The translations under genes and the position numbers were made by a program. This document shows positions 1 through 10,200 of a DNA stretch of 64,000 bases, piece after piece (the stretch's first letter is position 1; each line of letters begins with the position of its first letter). The stretch lies in assembly GCA_019112875.1 (NCBI GenBank), contig DXIO01000030.1, positions 1 to 64,000 of the forward strand, given 5' to 3'. The stretch is from Candidatus Aquabacterium excrementipullorum (GTDB lineage Bacteria; Pseudomonadota; Gammaproteobacteria; Burkholderiales; Burkholderiaceae_C). The notes under the pieces are model-generated. The model was not told the DNA's origin. It did no database searches and worked only from the letters and a program-made list of their open reading frames with translations.

Positions 1-182
1 GGCGGACAGCGATTGGACGGCGCTGCGACGGGAAATGTTCATGAGAGGACGCTCCTTTGAAGCGGTGATTGATAGCAGTGGGATGTGTGCCTGTCCCCGG
101 CCGCTTCGGTTTCCTGTCTGGAGACCTTGTCGATCGGATGGATTCAGTGTGCCCAGGGGTCCGCAAAAGCGAAATACGCCAC

Positions 183-977
183 ATGGCGTATCGGAAGGCC
201 CGAAGTCGGCGTATCCCCTACACTGGCCGCGCCGTGACCGAATCGCCCCGACTCCACACCAACCGCCAGACCGTCTCGCTGAGCTTCGAGACCTCGCTGA
301 TCCAGAGCTGCATGCGGCTGGAGGCGCCGGACGAGCTGGTGCTGGACTACACCCGGTCGATGATGGGCCTTCTGCTGCTGGGCCCCGCGCCGCGCAGCGT
401 GCTGATGATCGGCTTGGGTGGGGGCTCCATGCTCAAGTACCTGCACCGGCATGTGCCCGAGGCCGACCTCACCGCCGTGGAGATCAATCCCGGCGTGATC
501 GACCTGCGCGATGACTTCCACATCCCGCCCGACAGCGAGCGCCTGCGCATCGTCTGTGCAGACGGCGCCCAATTCGTGGCCCAGCCTCCGCGCAGCTACG
601 ACCTGATCCTGGTGGACGGGTTCACCGGCGACGGCCTGCCCGACGCGCTGTGCTCAAAACGTTTCTACACGCACTGCCGCCAGGCGCTAACGCCGCGGGG
701 CCTGCTGGTGGCCAATGTGCAGGCCGACACCGACGCGACGCGCCAGATCCTCAAACGCCTGGATCAGGCCTTCGAGGGCGGCATGATCACGATCGAATCG
801 ACCGAAGGCGGCAACGAGATCGCCTTCGCGGGCAGTCACACCACGTTCAGCCAGGCTCTGGCAGGATTCGAGGCATGCTGGGCGGGGCTGCCCGCCGTGC
901 ACCGGGAGACACTGGCGGCCTGCTCCACGCGCCTGCAGGGTGCCCTGATCAAGATGAGGCGGCCGCCCCCACGCTGA
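183..977 (+). CDS. Spermidine synthase-like methyltransferase
   Basis: About 264 residues with a Rossmann SAM/decarboxy-SAM site: LMIGLGGGSM (G-rich loop), then TAVEINP (acidic residue at the end of strand 2) and the ADGAQFV and LILVDGF segments. This is the SpeE-like fold, but many such stand-alone bacterial proteins have no proven polyamine synthase activity, so the substrate is open. The start is uncertain. ATG 183 was chosen because residues before it look like non-coding read-through; GTG 234 (VTESPRLHT) is a plausible alternative. The gene lies 32 bp before a Nudix gene on the same strand, so they may be co-transcribed. Positions 1-182 show no gene I can support. Confidence 0.75.
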   Translation: MAYRKARSRRIPYTGRAVTESPRLHTNRQTVSLSFETSLIQSCMRLEAPDELVLDYTRSMMGLLLLGPAPRSVLMIGLGGGSMLKYLHRHVPEADLTAVEINPGVIDLRDDFHIPPDSERLRIVCADGAQFVAQPPRSYDLILVDGFTGDGLPDALCSKRFYTHCRQALTPRGLLVANVQADTDATRQILKRLDQAFEGGMITIESTEGGNEIAFAGSHTTFSQALAGFEACWAGLPAVHRETLAACSTRLQGALIKMRRPPPR

Positions 978-1009
978 GCCGCCGCCAAAAACCACGCCGA
1001 GGAAACACG

Positions 1010-1528
1010 ATGGCCTTCACCTACTGCCCCCAATGCGCCAAGCCGCTGCAACCCAGGCTGGACCTGGGCGTCATGCGCAACAGCTGTCCGGACCAGGGCT
1101 GCGGCTACACCCACTGGGACAATCCGACGCCCGTGGTCGCGGCGGTCGTCGAGCACGAAGGCCACATCATCCTGGCACGCAACAAGGCCTGGGCCGCGCC
1201 CTTCTATGCGCTGATCACCGGCTTCCTGGAGAAGACCGATCCCAGCCCCGAAGAAGCCATCGCCCGCGAGGTGGAAGAAGAACTCAGCCTGCAGGCCACG
1301 GGCGTGAACTTCATCGGCCATTACCGCTTCGAGCGCATGAACCAGATCATCATCGCCTACCACGTGCCGGCCACCGGCAGCATCGTGCTGGGCGACGAGC
1401 TGGCCGACTACAAGCGGATCGAACCCGCGAAGGCGCGCTACTGGCCCTCCTCCACGGGCCTGGCCCTGCGCGACTGGCTGGTCGCACAGGGCCACGAGCC
1501 CCAGGCGCTGGAGCTGCCCAAGCTCTGA
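1010..1528 (+). CDS. Nudix hydrolase with N-terminal zinc ribbon
   Basis: 172 residues. A zinc ribbon comes first (CPQC near residues 6-9, then C-x4-C in SCPDQGC), as in NADH pyrophosphatase-like Nudix proteins. A Nudix helix follows, GFLEKTDPSPEEA then REVEEELSL. Known family role: hydrolysis of nucleoside diphosphates linked to another group, with the metal held by the REVxEE glutamates. The box is one residue longer than the consensus and has no acidic residue at the usual seventh position, so activity may be altered. The start ATG follows AGGAAACACG, a good ribosome-binding site. It ends 12 bp from the convergent esterase gene. Confidence 0.85.
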   Translation: MAFTYCPQCAKPLQPRLDLGVMRNSCPDQGCGYTHWDNPTPVVAAVVEHEGHIILARNKAWAAPFYALITGFLEKTDPSPEEAIAREVEEELSLQATGVNFIGHYRFERMNQIIIAYHVPATGSIVLGDELADYKRIEPAKARYWPSSTGLALRDWLVAQGHEPQALELPKL

Positions 1529-1540
1529 GCGTTCAGCCAG

Positions 1541-3154
1541 TCAGGACAGGCCCAAGGCCCGCATCACATACAGCGTCGACCATGTGCCGCACTGGTGCGC
1601 GCGCTGGAACGCTCCCCAGTCCTGCACGGTGATCGCATCGGGCACCAGCGTCAGGTAGGGCGTGCTCAGCTTGTTGTAGCGGGGCCATGCCGGGTCCGAC
1701 GAGCCTGCCGGCAGGTTGGGGTCACCGGTCTCGGCGAAGCGCTTCCAGTAGCGGATCATCTGATCCGACAGGCGGCGTTGCGCGGCGTTGAGCGTCAAGG
1801 GCGCATTGCCCACCGGCGACTGGAACCAGTACAGCAGGTCCGCCGCATGGAAGGCGCCCGAGGGCATGTACGGCGACGGCACGTACTCCGGCGCGTTGCG
1901 GTCCGCGAACTCGTAGGTGTAGACCGGCACATGGCTGGAGGCTTTCAGCGCCACCTCGTTGGACTGGCAGGCGAAACCACCGTCCGTGAGGAACTGCGAG
2001 AAGGCCAGCGACGGGTTGCCCAGCTTGGCCGAAGGGTAGAGCCACTCGGTCATCACCGGCTGCACGAAGGGGCCGATGAAGCCCTTGACGGCGGCCACGT
2101 ACTCCGCCTCGGTCATGGCGCTGCCGTCCAGGTCGTAGCCCAGGGGGATGAAGCCACGCCCTTCGTCTTTCGTCGAGCCCACCATGATGGGCACCTTGTT
2201 GAACTGCCCCTTCGAGAGCGCGGGGAAGACGTTGTCCGTGACCACCTCGCCGTCGACGAAGCTCTTCCAGTAGACATCGCCCACACGGCCGATGTCGGCG
2301 TAGGTGGGCGAGGCACTGATCAGATCGGCCACCGGCTTGGCGCGCAGGCAGGCCATCTGGTCAGGCCCGGCGGGGCAACCCACGGTCTGCGCATAGGCAT
2401 CGCCCTTGGCAGCCGCCTTGGCCGGCGTGTCGATGGCCGGCGGCACGATCCCGCTGGCCATCAGCACACGGTGGAACAGGCCTGCGGCCGTGGGAGAGAC
2501 CAGGTGCAGCGACACCGAGATCGAGCCCACCGATTCCCCCGACAGCGTGATGTTTTTCGGGTCACCATTGAAGGCCGCGACGTTGCGCTGCACCCAGCGC
2601 AGCGCGGCCTGCTGGTCCTGCAGCGAGAAGTTGTGCCCCTTCTTCTCGCCGGCCATGCCGGAGGTCCAAAGGTAGCCCAGCGCCCCCAGGCGATAGTTCA
2701 TGGTCACCACCACGGCCTGGGACTGCTGGGCCAGGTAGGTGGCGTCGTACTGGCGTGCCGAGCCCAACACCGCACCACCACCCGGGATCCAGACAATCAC
2801 GGGACGGGGCTTGGTGCTGGGCGTGGCCGGGGTGTAGACGTTCAGGCTCAGACAGTCCTCGCTGTTGAGCAGGTTGTCGGCGAAAGGCTCCTGCGGTTGC
2901 GGGCAGGAGGCGCCGAACTGGGTGGCCTCGCGCACGCCGGACCAGGCCTGCGGTGGCTGGGGTGCCGCCCAGCGCAAGGCGCCCACCGGCGGACTGGCGT
3001 AGCGGATGCCGAAGAACTTGTTCAGCCCGTCCTGCGTCAACCCTGACAGCTGGCCCTCGGTCACGGTCACCACGGGGCCGGCGTGGGCCGAAGCCAGTGC
3101 CGCCATACCCAGGCACGCGCTGAGCAGCGCGTGCATCGTCCTCTGATGTGTCAT
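1541..3154 (-). CDS. Secreted type B carboxylesterase
   Basis: 537 residues with a Sec signal peptide (MTHQRTMHALLSACLGMAAL, cleavage after the AHA triplet). Alpha/beta hydrolase of the carboxylesterase/cholinesterase family: oxyanion loop IPGGGAVLG, nucleophile elbow GESVGS, catalytic acid in KDEGRGF, catalytic His in GAFHAADLLYWF. Paired cysteines (CPQPQ and NSEDCLSLNVYTP) match the family disulfide. Expected to hydrolyse esters in the periplasm or outside the cell; substrate unknown. ATG 3154 is preceded by AAAGGGATCGAC, which supports this start. A longer in-frame extension upstream lacks a signal and is rejected. It is divergent from a LytS-type kinase gene. Confidence 0.88.
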   Translation of the reverse strand: MTHQRTMHALLSACLGMAALASAHAGPVVTVTEGQLSGLTQDGLNKFFGIRYASPPVGALRWAAPQPPQAWSGVREATQFGASCPQPQEPFADNLLNSEDCLSLNVYTPATPSTKPRPVIVWIPGGGAVLGSARQYDATYLAQQSQAVVVTMNYRLGALGYLWTSGMAGEKKGHNFSLQDQQAALRWVQRNVAAFNGDPKNITLSGESVGSISVSLHLVSPTAAGLFHRVLMASGIVPPAIDTPAKAAAKGDAYAQTVGCPAGPDQMACLRAKPVADLISASPTYADIGRVGDVYWKSFVDGEVVTDNVFPALSKGQFNKVPIMVGSTKDEGRGFIPLGYDLDGSAMTEAEYVAAVKGFIGPFVQPVMTEWLYPSAKLGNPSLAFSQFLTDGGFACQSNEVALKASSHVPVYTYEFADRNAPEYVPSPYMPSGAFHAADLLYWFQSPVGNAPLTLNAAQRRLSDQMIRYWKRFAETGDPNLPAGSSDPAWPRYNKLSTPYLTLVPDAITVQDWGAFQRAHQCGTWSTLYVMRALGLS

Positions 3155-3410
3155 GTCGATCCCTTTGCTTGTCGGGGTGATGAGGCCCGTGTCATCGAGA
3201 CCGACTCTAGGAAATGCGCGAGGCCTGCACCAACACCCGGCGACCGATCGCGGGCCCTGGCGCCGAAGGACGTCGCTCACGCCGCCAGTTGCGCCACCTC
3301 CCTCGGGAAAATGCCCCGATGCCGCTGGCGGCGCCCAAGGCACCATTCGCACAACCCATCCGCGATTCGCCCGACAGCCGACACGCGCCCCCGCACCGCC
3401 GCTACCCTCC

Positions 3411-4634
3411 ATGGACACGACGACGCACGCCATGCACCACCCAGCGCCCTACCCGCCCACTCTGAAGTGGCGCCATGTCATGACACGGCTGTTCATCGTC
3501 AATGAACTGCTGGTGCTGGTTGGCGCCCTGTCCATGCATGCCACCGAAAGGCTGGACCCCAAGCTCACCCAGGTCATGGGCCTGCCCTATTACCTGCTCT
3601 GGATGCACTGCATCGGCCTGTGCGCCCTGTTCCTCAACGGCACCGTCATGCTGATCCTGGCGCGCAGGGGCTGGCGCGCCATGCCCGATGCGCAGGCGCG
3701 TCATGCGCGCCTGGGGCTGTACAAAGGCTTGCCCGGCACCGTGAAGTGGCGGATGGTGGGGACATCCCTGCTCACGGTCTGTGCATCCGCATGGTTGTCC
3801 CGGCAGCTCTTCATCGGTCTGCTCGGCAGCCCCTTGGGCGCCAGCCTGCCACAGGCCTATCCGCCCTTCGAGGTCGGCCTCTTCAACACGCTCTACGGCA
3901 CCATCGTCGTGTATGTGTTCGAGTATTTTCAGGACCGCCACGCGCTGAGCCAGGCGCGCGAAGAGACCGCCCGCAAGCTCAGCGCCCAGGCGCAGCTCGA
4001 CCTGCTGCGCTCCCAGCTGGACCCGCACATGCTGTTCAACACCTTGTCGAACCTGTATGTGCTGATCGACGACAACCCGGCGCAGGCCCGCAGCATGCTG
4101 ACGCACCTGATCGATTTCCTGCGCTCGACGCTGGCGGGCAGCCGCGCCACCCAGCATGGCCTGGGCGAAGAGTTCCGTTTGACCGCCGATTACCTTTGGC
4201 TGATGCAGTTCCGCATGGGCGATCGCCTGCGCCCGCAGCTCACCCTGCCTGATGAGCTTCGCGACACACCCGTGCCCGCGATGCTGCTGCAGCCGCTGGT
4301 GGAGAACGCGATCAAGCATGGCCTGGAAGCGCGCAAGGATGGCGGCATGCTCAGCGTCTCGGCCATGGCCCAAGGCCAGCAACTGGTGCTTCGGGTGTGC
4401 AATTCCGGCATCCCGGCCGAGCATGCCGCGAATGCCTCGCCCGACGCACCGACGCCATCATCCAACGCATTGAGCCCCTTGAACCCGTCGGGCAGTGGCT
4501 TCGGCCTGCGCTTCGTGCGTGACCGGCTGGCAGCCCTGTATGGCGAGGCCGCCAGTGTCGATCTTCTCCACCTGAGCAGCAGCAACACCACCGAGGTGAC
4601 GCTGCGCCTGCCCCTCAACGCCACCGCGTCATGA
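3411..4634 (+). CDS. LytS/AlgZ-family sensor histidine kinase
   Basis: 407 residues. The N-terminal half holds about four hydrophobic segments (for example FIVNELLVLVGAL, LFLNGTVMLILA and a segment before FEYFQDRHA). Then comes the His_kinase domain with the phosphoacceptor motif QLDPHMLFNTL, and a GHKL ATPase with N-box VENAIKHGLEA and glycine loop GSGFGLRFVRDRL. It autophosphorylates on His and should pass phosphate to the LytTR regulator encoded next, whose ATG overlaps its stop by 4 bp. The start could also be ATG 3432 or further in; ATG 3411 is the first that leaves a hydrophilic leader. Signal unknown. Confidence 0.87.
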   Translation: MDTTTHAMHHPAPYPPTLKWRHVMTRLFIVNELLVLVGALSMHATERLDPKLTQVMGLPYYLLWMHCIGLCALFLNGTVMLILARRGWRAMPDAQARHARLGLYKGLPGTVKWRMVGTSLLTVCASAWLSRQLFIGLLGSPLGASLPQAYPPFEVGLFNTLYGTIVVYVFEYFQDRHALSQAREETARKLSAQAQLDLLRSQLDPHMLFNTLSNLYVLIDDNPAQARSMLTHLIDFLRSTLAGSRATQHGLGEEFRLTADYLWLMQFRMGDRLRPQLTLPDELRDTPVPAMLLQPLVENAIKHGLEARKDGGMLSVSAMAQGQQLVLRVCNSGIPAEHAANASPDAPTPSSNALSPLNPSGSGFGLRFVRDRLAALYGEAASVDLLHLSSSNTTEVTLRLPLNATAS

Positions 4635-5419
4635 CCTATCCAGCTGCCTGTGCCCTCATCGCCGAGGACGAACCCCTGCTGGCCCGCGACCTGGCCCGCA
4701 CGCTGACGCGCCTGTGGCCAGCACTGCGCATCTGCGCGGTGGTGCACGACGGCGATTCGGCCGTGGAAGCTGCCCAGCTGCACCGTCCGGACATCGTCTT
4801 CATGGACATCCGCATGCCCGAGCGCAACGGCCTGGACGCCGCCCAGAGCATCGTCGACGACTGGCCCGAAGGCCAGCCTCTGCCGCTGACCGTGTTCGTG
4901 ACCGCCTTCGACCGCTACGCCGTCGACGCCTTCGAGCAGGCCGCAACGGACTACGTGCTCAAGCCCGTGGTGGCCGAGCGCCTGGCCCTGACCTGCGAAC
5001 GCCTGGCTGGCCGCCTGCGTGAGCGCCAGGGCAGTGATGACGCGGCCGCGCTGGCGCCCATCAAGGCGCTGCTGGGCGTGCGCACGGCGGAACCGCCGCT
5101 CACCGTCATCCAGGCGGGGGTGGGCTCCACCGTGCACATGGTGCCCGTGGCCGACATCCACTACTTCGCCGCCGACGACAAGTACGTGCGCGTGGTGACG
5201 GCCGAGCGCGAACTGCTGATCCGCACGCCGCTGCGTGAACTGTCACCCCGGCTCGATGCCACGCAGTTCCTTCAGGTGCACCGGGGCACGCTGGTGCGCA
5301 CCACCCTGATCGACCGCGTGGTGCGCGAGGACACGGGCCGCATCCACCTGTTCCTGAAGGGTCGGCCGGAAAAGCTGAGCGTGAGCCGCAGCTACGCGCA
5401 CCTGTTCAAGCCGATGTGA
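4631..5419 (+). CDS. LytTR-family response regulator
   Basis: 262 residues. Receiver domain at about 7-125: acidic pair in IAEDE, phosphoacceptor Asp in FMDIRMPERNG, T in FVTAFD and lysine in YVLKPV. The LytTR DNA-binding domain follows at about 160-260 (VHMVPVADIHYFAADDKY, then FLQVHRGTLVR and KLSVSRSYAHLF), matching AlgR/LytR/YehT proteins. Regulators of this class bind direct repeats near promoters. Translational coupling (ATGA overlap) to the preceding kinase makes the pair one two-component system. Targets cannot be read from the window; the divergent esterase is one possible target by position. Confidence 0.9.
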   Translation: MTYPAACALIAEDEPLLARDLARTLTRLWPALRICAVVHDGDSAVEAAQLHRPDIVFMDIRMPERNGLDAAQSIVDDWPEGQPLPLTVFVTAFDRYAVDAFEQAATDYVLKPVVAERLALTCERLAGRLRERQGSDDAAALAPIKALLGVRTAEPPLTVIQAGVGSTVHMVPVADIHYFAADDKYVRVVTAERELLIRTPLRELSPRLDATQFLQVHRGTLVRTTLIDRVVREDTGRIHLFLKGRPEKLSVSRSYAHLFKPM

Positions 5420-5428
5420 GCCGAAGGC

Positions 5429-6154
5429 TCAACGCTCCACGTCGTACCAGTAGTGATCCGCCACACTGCGGTCATGCCCATCGAACATGCGCCGCACCAT
5501 GGCGGGGTTGCGCACCAGGTACCAATCGCCGAACTGATCGAACTTGCGGCACGAGGTGATGATGCCGCCACGCCAGAGCGTGCCGAAACGCTGCCCCCGG
5601 GCCTTGCCCAGTGCCTTGAGTCGCACCGCGAAATCCACGTCTTCCACGCTGACCATGCGCTCGTCGAAGCCACCGAGCGCCTCGAAGGTGTCGCGCTGGC
5701 ACCAGAACATGCCGGCCGAGATGCCTTTGCCGACCACGTAGCGCGCCACCACGAAGCCCGTGAACACGATCCCCGCCGACCAGCGCTCCGGCCAGATGGT
5801 CGCGCCGCCACCGACATAGCGGTCGTCATTCACATGACGGATCAGCGCGGCCATGGTGTGCGGCTGCATCCAGCTGTCGGCATCGATGGTGGCCAGGGCG
5901 CGGGCGGTGCCGCCACGCACGGCCGCATTGCGGACGGCGGCGATGCACTTGCGCTCTTCCGCCACACAGCGGGCACCCAGCGATTCGGCGATGGCCTGGG
6001 TGCGGTCGCTGCAGCGGTTCAGCGCCACGACCACTTCGGCGTTCACGTGCGCACGCTGCGCGGACAAGAACACGCTCTCGATGCAGCGGCCGATGTAGCG
6101 CTCTTCATTGTGAGCCGGGATGGCGATGGAGATGTCAGGCGTGGTCGTCGTCAT
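5429..6154 (-). CDS. Family 2 glycosyltransferase
   Basis: 241 residues, GT-A fold: ISIAIPAHNEERYIGRCIES at the N terminus, nucleotide-sugar metal site IDADS (DxD), a later ED pair (SVEDVDFAVRLKALG) and RWSAGIVFTG between them. No convincing membrane helices, so a cytosolic sugar transferase. Substrate not predictable. It lies 56 bp downstream of the LuxR-type regulator gene on the same strand, so it may be in the same transcript, though a link in function is not evident. ATG 6154 precedes the MTTTTPDISIAIP start typical of the family; upstream in-frame sequence is not homologous. Confidence 0.85.
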   Translation of the reverse strand: MTTTTPDISIAIPAHNEERYIGRCIESVFLSAQRAHVNAEVVVALNRCSDRTQAIAESLGARCVAEERKCIAAVRNAAVRGGTARALATIDADSWMQPHTMAALIRHVNDDRYVGGGATIWPERWSAGIVFTGFVVARYVVGKGISAGMFWCQRDTFEALGGFDERMVSVEDVDFAVRLKALGKARGQRFGTLWRGGIITSCRKFDQFGDWYLVRNPAMVRRMFDGHDRSVADHYWYDVER

Positions 6155-6210
6155 GCGCGCTCGGGTCAGCGTGGCGATGCCGCACTGTAACGCCTGGCGG
6201 CAAGCCCCTC

Positions 6211-7170
6211 TCAGCGCATCTTGAGCTGCGCCACGCGGCTCATGGCCAGGCCGGCGGCGGCCGTACGCGTCTCCACGCCCAGCTTGGCGAACACGTGCTC
6301 CAGTTGCTTCTTGACCGTGGCCGGGCTGCTGCCCAGGATGTCGCCGATGTCGCGGTTGGTCTTGCCGCGCACCACCCAGTACAGCACCTCGCCTTCGCGG
6401 GCGGTGAGCTTGAACTCCTGCGTGAGCGCGTCGATGGCGGCCTGGTCGGAGCTTTCCTGCATCACCAGCAGCCATTCGTCGTCACCCGTGGGCTCGTGCA
6501 GCGCGAAGCTCAGGCGGCTGGCGCCCTGGTTCACGGCCCAGGTGGGCGCAGGGGTGACGGGCGGCGGCAATGCGCCATCAGCGCCAGGTTTGGGCGCGAC
6601 CTGCTGCAGCCAGTCGGCCAGTTCGGCGGGCGCCACGGATTCAGGTGTGTCGAAGTAGGTCTGCAGCAGCTTGCGCGCCAGCGGTGTCTGCCACAGCACG
6701 CGGCCATCGCTCACGCGCACCGTCAGCGAGGCATGGCCGAAGGCATCGAGCGCATTGCGGGCTTGGCGCGCCTGGCGGGCGCTCTGCATGTGCGCTTCGA
6801 TGCGGGCCAGCACCTCGCGTGGGCGGATGGGCTTGACCACGTAGTCCACGCCACCGGCCTGGAAGGCGGCCACCACGTGCTCCGTCTCGCTCAAGCCAGT
6901 CATGAAGACGATGGGGATGTGGCTGGTCTCGGGCAGCGCTTTCAGGCGACGCGCCACCTCGAAGCCGTCCATGCCGGGCATCAGCGCGTCCAGCAGGATG
7001 ATGTCGGGCACGGCCTGCGTGGCGCGCTGCAGGGCGGCCTCGCCATGCGTGGCCACCAGCACGGTGTAGCCCTCCTCGTCGAGCGCATCGTGCAGCAGCG
7101 ACAGGTTGTCCGGCACATCGTCGACGATGAGCACGACATCGGTGCGGCTGCGGTCGAGGCGGTCGAACAT
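6211..7170 (-). CDS. LuxR-type response regulator (partner of the permease-kinase)
   Basis: 319 residues. Receiver domain at about 10-130: VLIVDDVPDN, phosphoacceptor in ILLDALMPGMDG, lysine in YVVKPIRP. The middle (about 150-250) is a less conserved region with a TLRV-SDGRVLWQTP stretch resembling a degenerate PAS fold. The C terminus is a LuxR-type helix-turn-helix: LTAREGEVLYWVVRGKTNRD, then LGSSPATVKKQLEHVFAKLGV. It starts 53 bp after the hybrid sensor kinase gene on the same strand and is the obvious output of that kinase. A role in controlling the divergent urease operon is inferred from position only. Confidence 0.9.
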   Translation of the reverse strand: MFDRLDRSRTDVVLIVDDVPDNLSLLHDALDEEGYTVLVATHGEAALQRATQAVPDIILLDALMPGMDGFEVARRLKALPETSHIPIVFMTGLSETEHVVAAFQAGGVDYVVKPIRPREVLARIEAHMQSARQARQARNALDAFGHASLTVRVSDGRVLWQTPLARKLLQTYFDTPESVAPAELADWLQQVAPKPGADGALPPPVTPAPTWAVNQGASRLSFALHEPTGDDEWLLVMQESSDQAAIDALTQEFKLTAREGEVLYWVVRGKTNRDIGDILGSSPATVKKQLEHVFAKLGVETRTAAAGLAMSRVAQLKMR

Positions 7171-7223
7171 GGTGGAAAAGCTGTGGGGTAGCGAACGAAA
7201 TGACGAACGGGGTGACGAGGTCG

Positions 7224-10200
7224 TCAGGCCCCGGATTGTGCCTTTACGGCCGGCGCACCGGCTGCGGGTTCGCCCTCGCGGCGCTCCAGTGCCTCGCGCA
7301 GCACCTCGGCCATGGCGTCGAGCTGGAACAGCCTGGCCATGCCCCGCAGACGCTGCACGAAGGGCTCGCATTGCGGCTCGGCCGCGACGATCTGGTCGAG
7401 CACCTTGTGCACGCCCCGGATGTAGCCGGTGTGGACCTGATCTTCCAGAGTGCGCAAGGCATCCATCGATGGCAGGGCTTCGGCCGCGCCGTCGCCAGCA
7501 GCTGTTTCTGTCGATGGCGGCTCGGCGCCCGCAGCGGCCACCGGACTCGGGGCGCGCTCCGTTTCGATCCACTGCAGCGAGAGCCTGCGCCCAAGCCAGT
7601 CCAGCAGCTCCGCCACCCGCACGGGCTTGACGATGAAATCCTCCGGCGCGATGCCCACATCGTTCTCCAGCGCCTTGTCGAAGGCGTTGGCCGACACGAT
7701 GGCGGCGGGCGCCTCGCTCAGGCCCTCGGTGCGGATGGCGCGCAGCGTGGCCCAGCCATCCAGCCCGGGCATGGCCAGGTCCATGAACACCGCGTGCGGC
7801 TGCTGCGCCGGCGGGCACACGCGCAGGCCGGCCAGGCAGTCCACGCCAGAGGCGAACGGCGTCACCTCGAAGCCCAGCGGCTCCAGGATGCGCACCAACA
7901 GGCCACGGTCGGCCTCTTCGTTGTCCACCACCCAGATGCGACGGCGATCACCCACATAGCCCGTGCGCTGGCCGCGTGGCGCCACCGCCAGGCGCTCGCC
8001 CGCCATGCGCACCTGCGGCAGGAACAGGCGGATGCGGAAGGTCGTGCCCTGCCCCAGCGTGCTCGTCACGCTCATCTCGCCGCCCATCAGGTCGGTCAGC
8101 ATCTTGCTGATGGTCAGGCCCAGGCCCGTGCCGCTGGCCGCGTTGCCCGCCGCCGATGAACCGCGCGCGAAGGGCTCGAAAATCTTGTCCAGCTCGGCCT
8201 GCGCGATGCCCGGCCCGGTGTCGGTGATGTCCACCTGCGCGATCTCGCGGGCGTAGCGCACTTTGAAGGTCACCTGGCCGGTGGTGGTGAACTTCACTGC
8301 GTTGCCCAGCACGTTGATCAGGATCTGGCGCACGCGGCGTTCGTCGGCGCGCACGGCCTCGGGCAGGGCCGGGTCGATGTCGGCCACGAAGCGCAGGTGC
8401 TTGGCGCGGGCCTCGTGCTCGATCAGGCCGGTGATCTGGCGCAGCAGGTCATGAAGGCGCACCGGTTTGGAATCCAGCGTGAGCTTGCCGCTCTCGATGC
8501 GCGCGATGTCCAGCGTGCCTTCGACCAGCGACAGCAGGTGGTCACCGCCGCGCTTGATCACGCCCACCGCGTGCTTCACGTGATCAGGCAGGCGCTGATC
8601 TTCATCGAGCAGTTGCGCATAACCCAGGATGCCGTTGAGCGGCGTGCGCAGTTCGTGGCTGATGGTCGAGATGTAGCGGCTCTTGGCCTGGTTGGCCTGG
8701 TCGGCGCTCTGCTTGGCCTGCTGCAGCTTCTCGTCGGTGCGGCGGTGCAGTTCGATCTCGCGCACCAGCAGGTGGGTCTGGCGGTTGGATTCTTCCTGCG
8801 CCACCTTGCGGCTCTTGTGCGCCAGCACCAGCCACCAGCCCACCACGCCCGACACCAGCAGCAATGCCGCAAAAGCCTTGACGAAGCCGCTGCGCAGCGT
8901 GTCGGCCAAGGTGGCGCCCAGCAAGGGGTTGTCGCCGGCCAGCGTGCGCCACTCGTGCTGGAAGATCAGCACGAACAGCAGCGCCAGCAGGGGCGTGATC
9001 ACCATCATCAAGAGCAGGAAGTGGCCCAGCTCGGTGTCCAGCCGACGCCACACCGCCGCCGGCAACAGCTTCTGGCCGACCGCGCGCCACTGCACCGACC
9101 AGCGCGCCTGCGGCTTGCACAGGTCCTGGCAGCGCGCATCGAGCGAGCAGCACAGCGAGCAGATGAAGCCCTGGTAGGCCGGGCAAGTGGCCATGTCGTC
9201 GGATTCGTACTCGCGCTCGCACACGGTGCAGCGGTAGAGCGCGCGCAGGCGGATCACCTTGGCCAGCGGGCGGCCCTGCACCTCGGTCGATACGGGCGGC
9301 GGCTCCGAAGGCACCCAGCCCGTCAACGGCCCCATGGCCTGGTCGTGCGGCGCGCGCGCCAGGTAATAGCGGCCCTGGGTGGCCCAGGCGATCAGCGGCG
9401 ACACCACCAATGCGGTCACCAGCGCGATCACCGCCGAAAATGCCTGCGCCGTATCCCCCAGCCAGCCCAGGTGCGCCAGCACCGACAGGAACGAAGCAGC
9501 CCCCATCGCGCCCACACCCACCGGGTTGATGTCGTACAGGTAGGCGCGCTTGAACTCGATGCCCGGCGGCGACCATCCCATCGGCTTGTTGATGACCAGG
9601 TCGGCCACCACGGCCATCATCCACGCGATGGCGATGTTGGAGTACAGCCCCAGCACCTTGCCCATGGCCTGGAACACGTTGAGCTCCATCAGCAGCAGCG
9701 CGATCAGCGTGTTGAACACCATCCACACCACACGCCCCGGGTGGCTGTGCGTCACGCGCGCGAAGAAGTTGGACCACGCCAGCGAGCCCGCATAGGCATT
9801 GGTCACGTTGATCTTGAGCTGCGACACCACCACGAACAGCGCCGTGGCCGCCACCGCCCAGCTGAGGTTGTGGAACACCTTCTCGTAGGCGATCAGGTAC
9901 ATCTGGTTCGGATCGAGCGCGCGGTCCACCGGCACCGAGAAGCTGATGGCCAGGTAGGCCAGCAAGGCGCCGCCCAGCATCTTCAGTACGCCGGGGATCA
10001 CCCAGCCCGGCCCGCCCACGAACACCTCGGCCCACCAGACCCAGCGGCCCCGGCCCTTGGCCGGCTGCTCAGGCATGAAGCGCAGGTAATCGGCCTGCTC
10101 GCCCATCTGCGTGATCAGCGCGATGCCCACCGTCATGGCCGAACCGAAAGCGAGCAGGTTGAAGCCACCCAGGTTTCCCCATTGGCCGCCGAAAGCCGCG

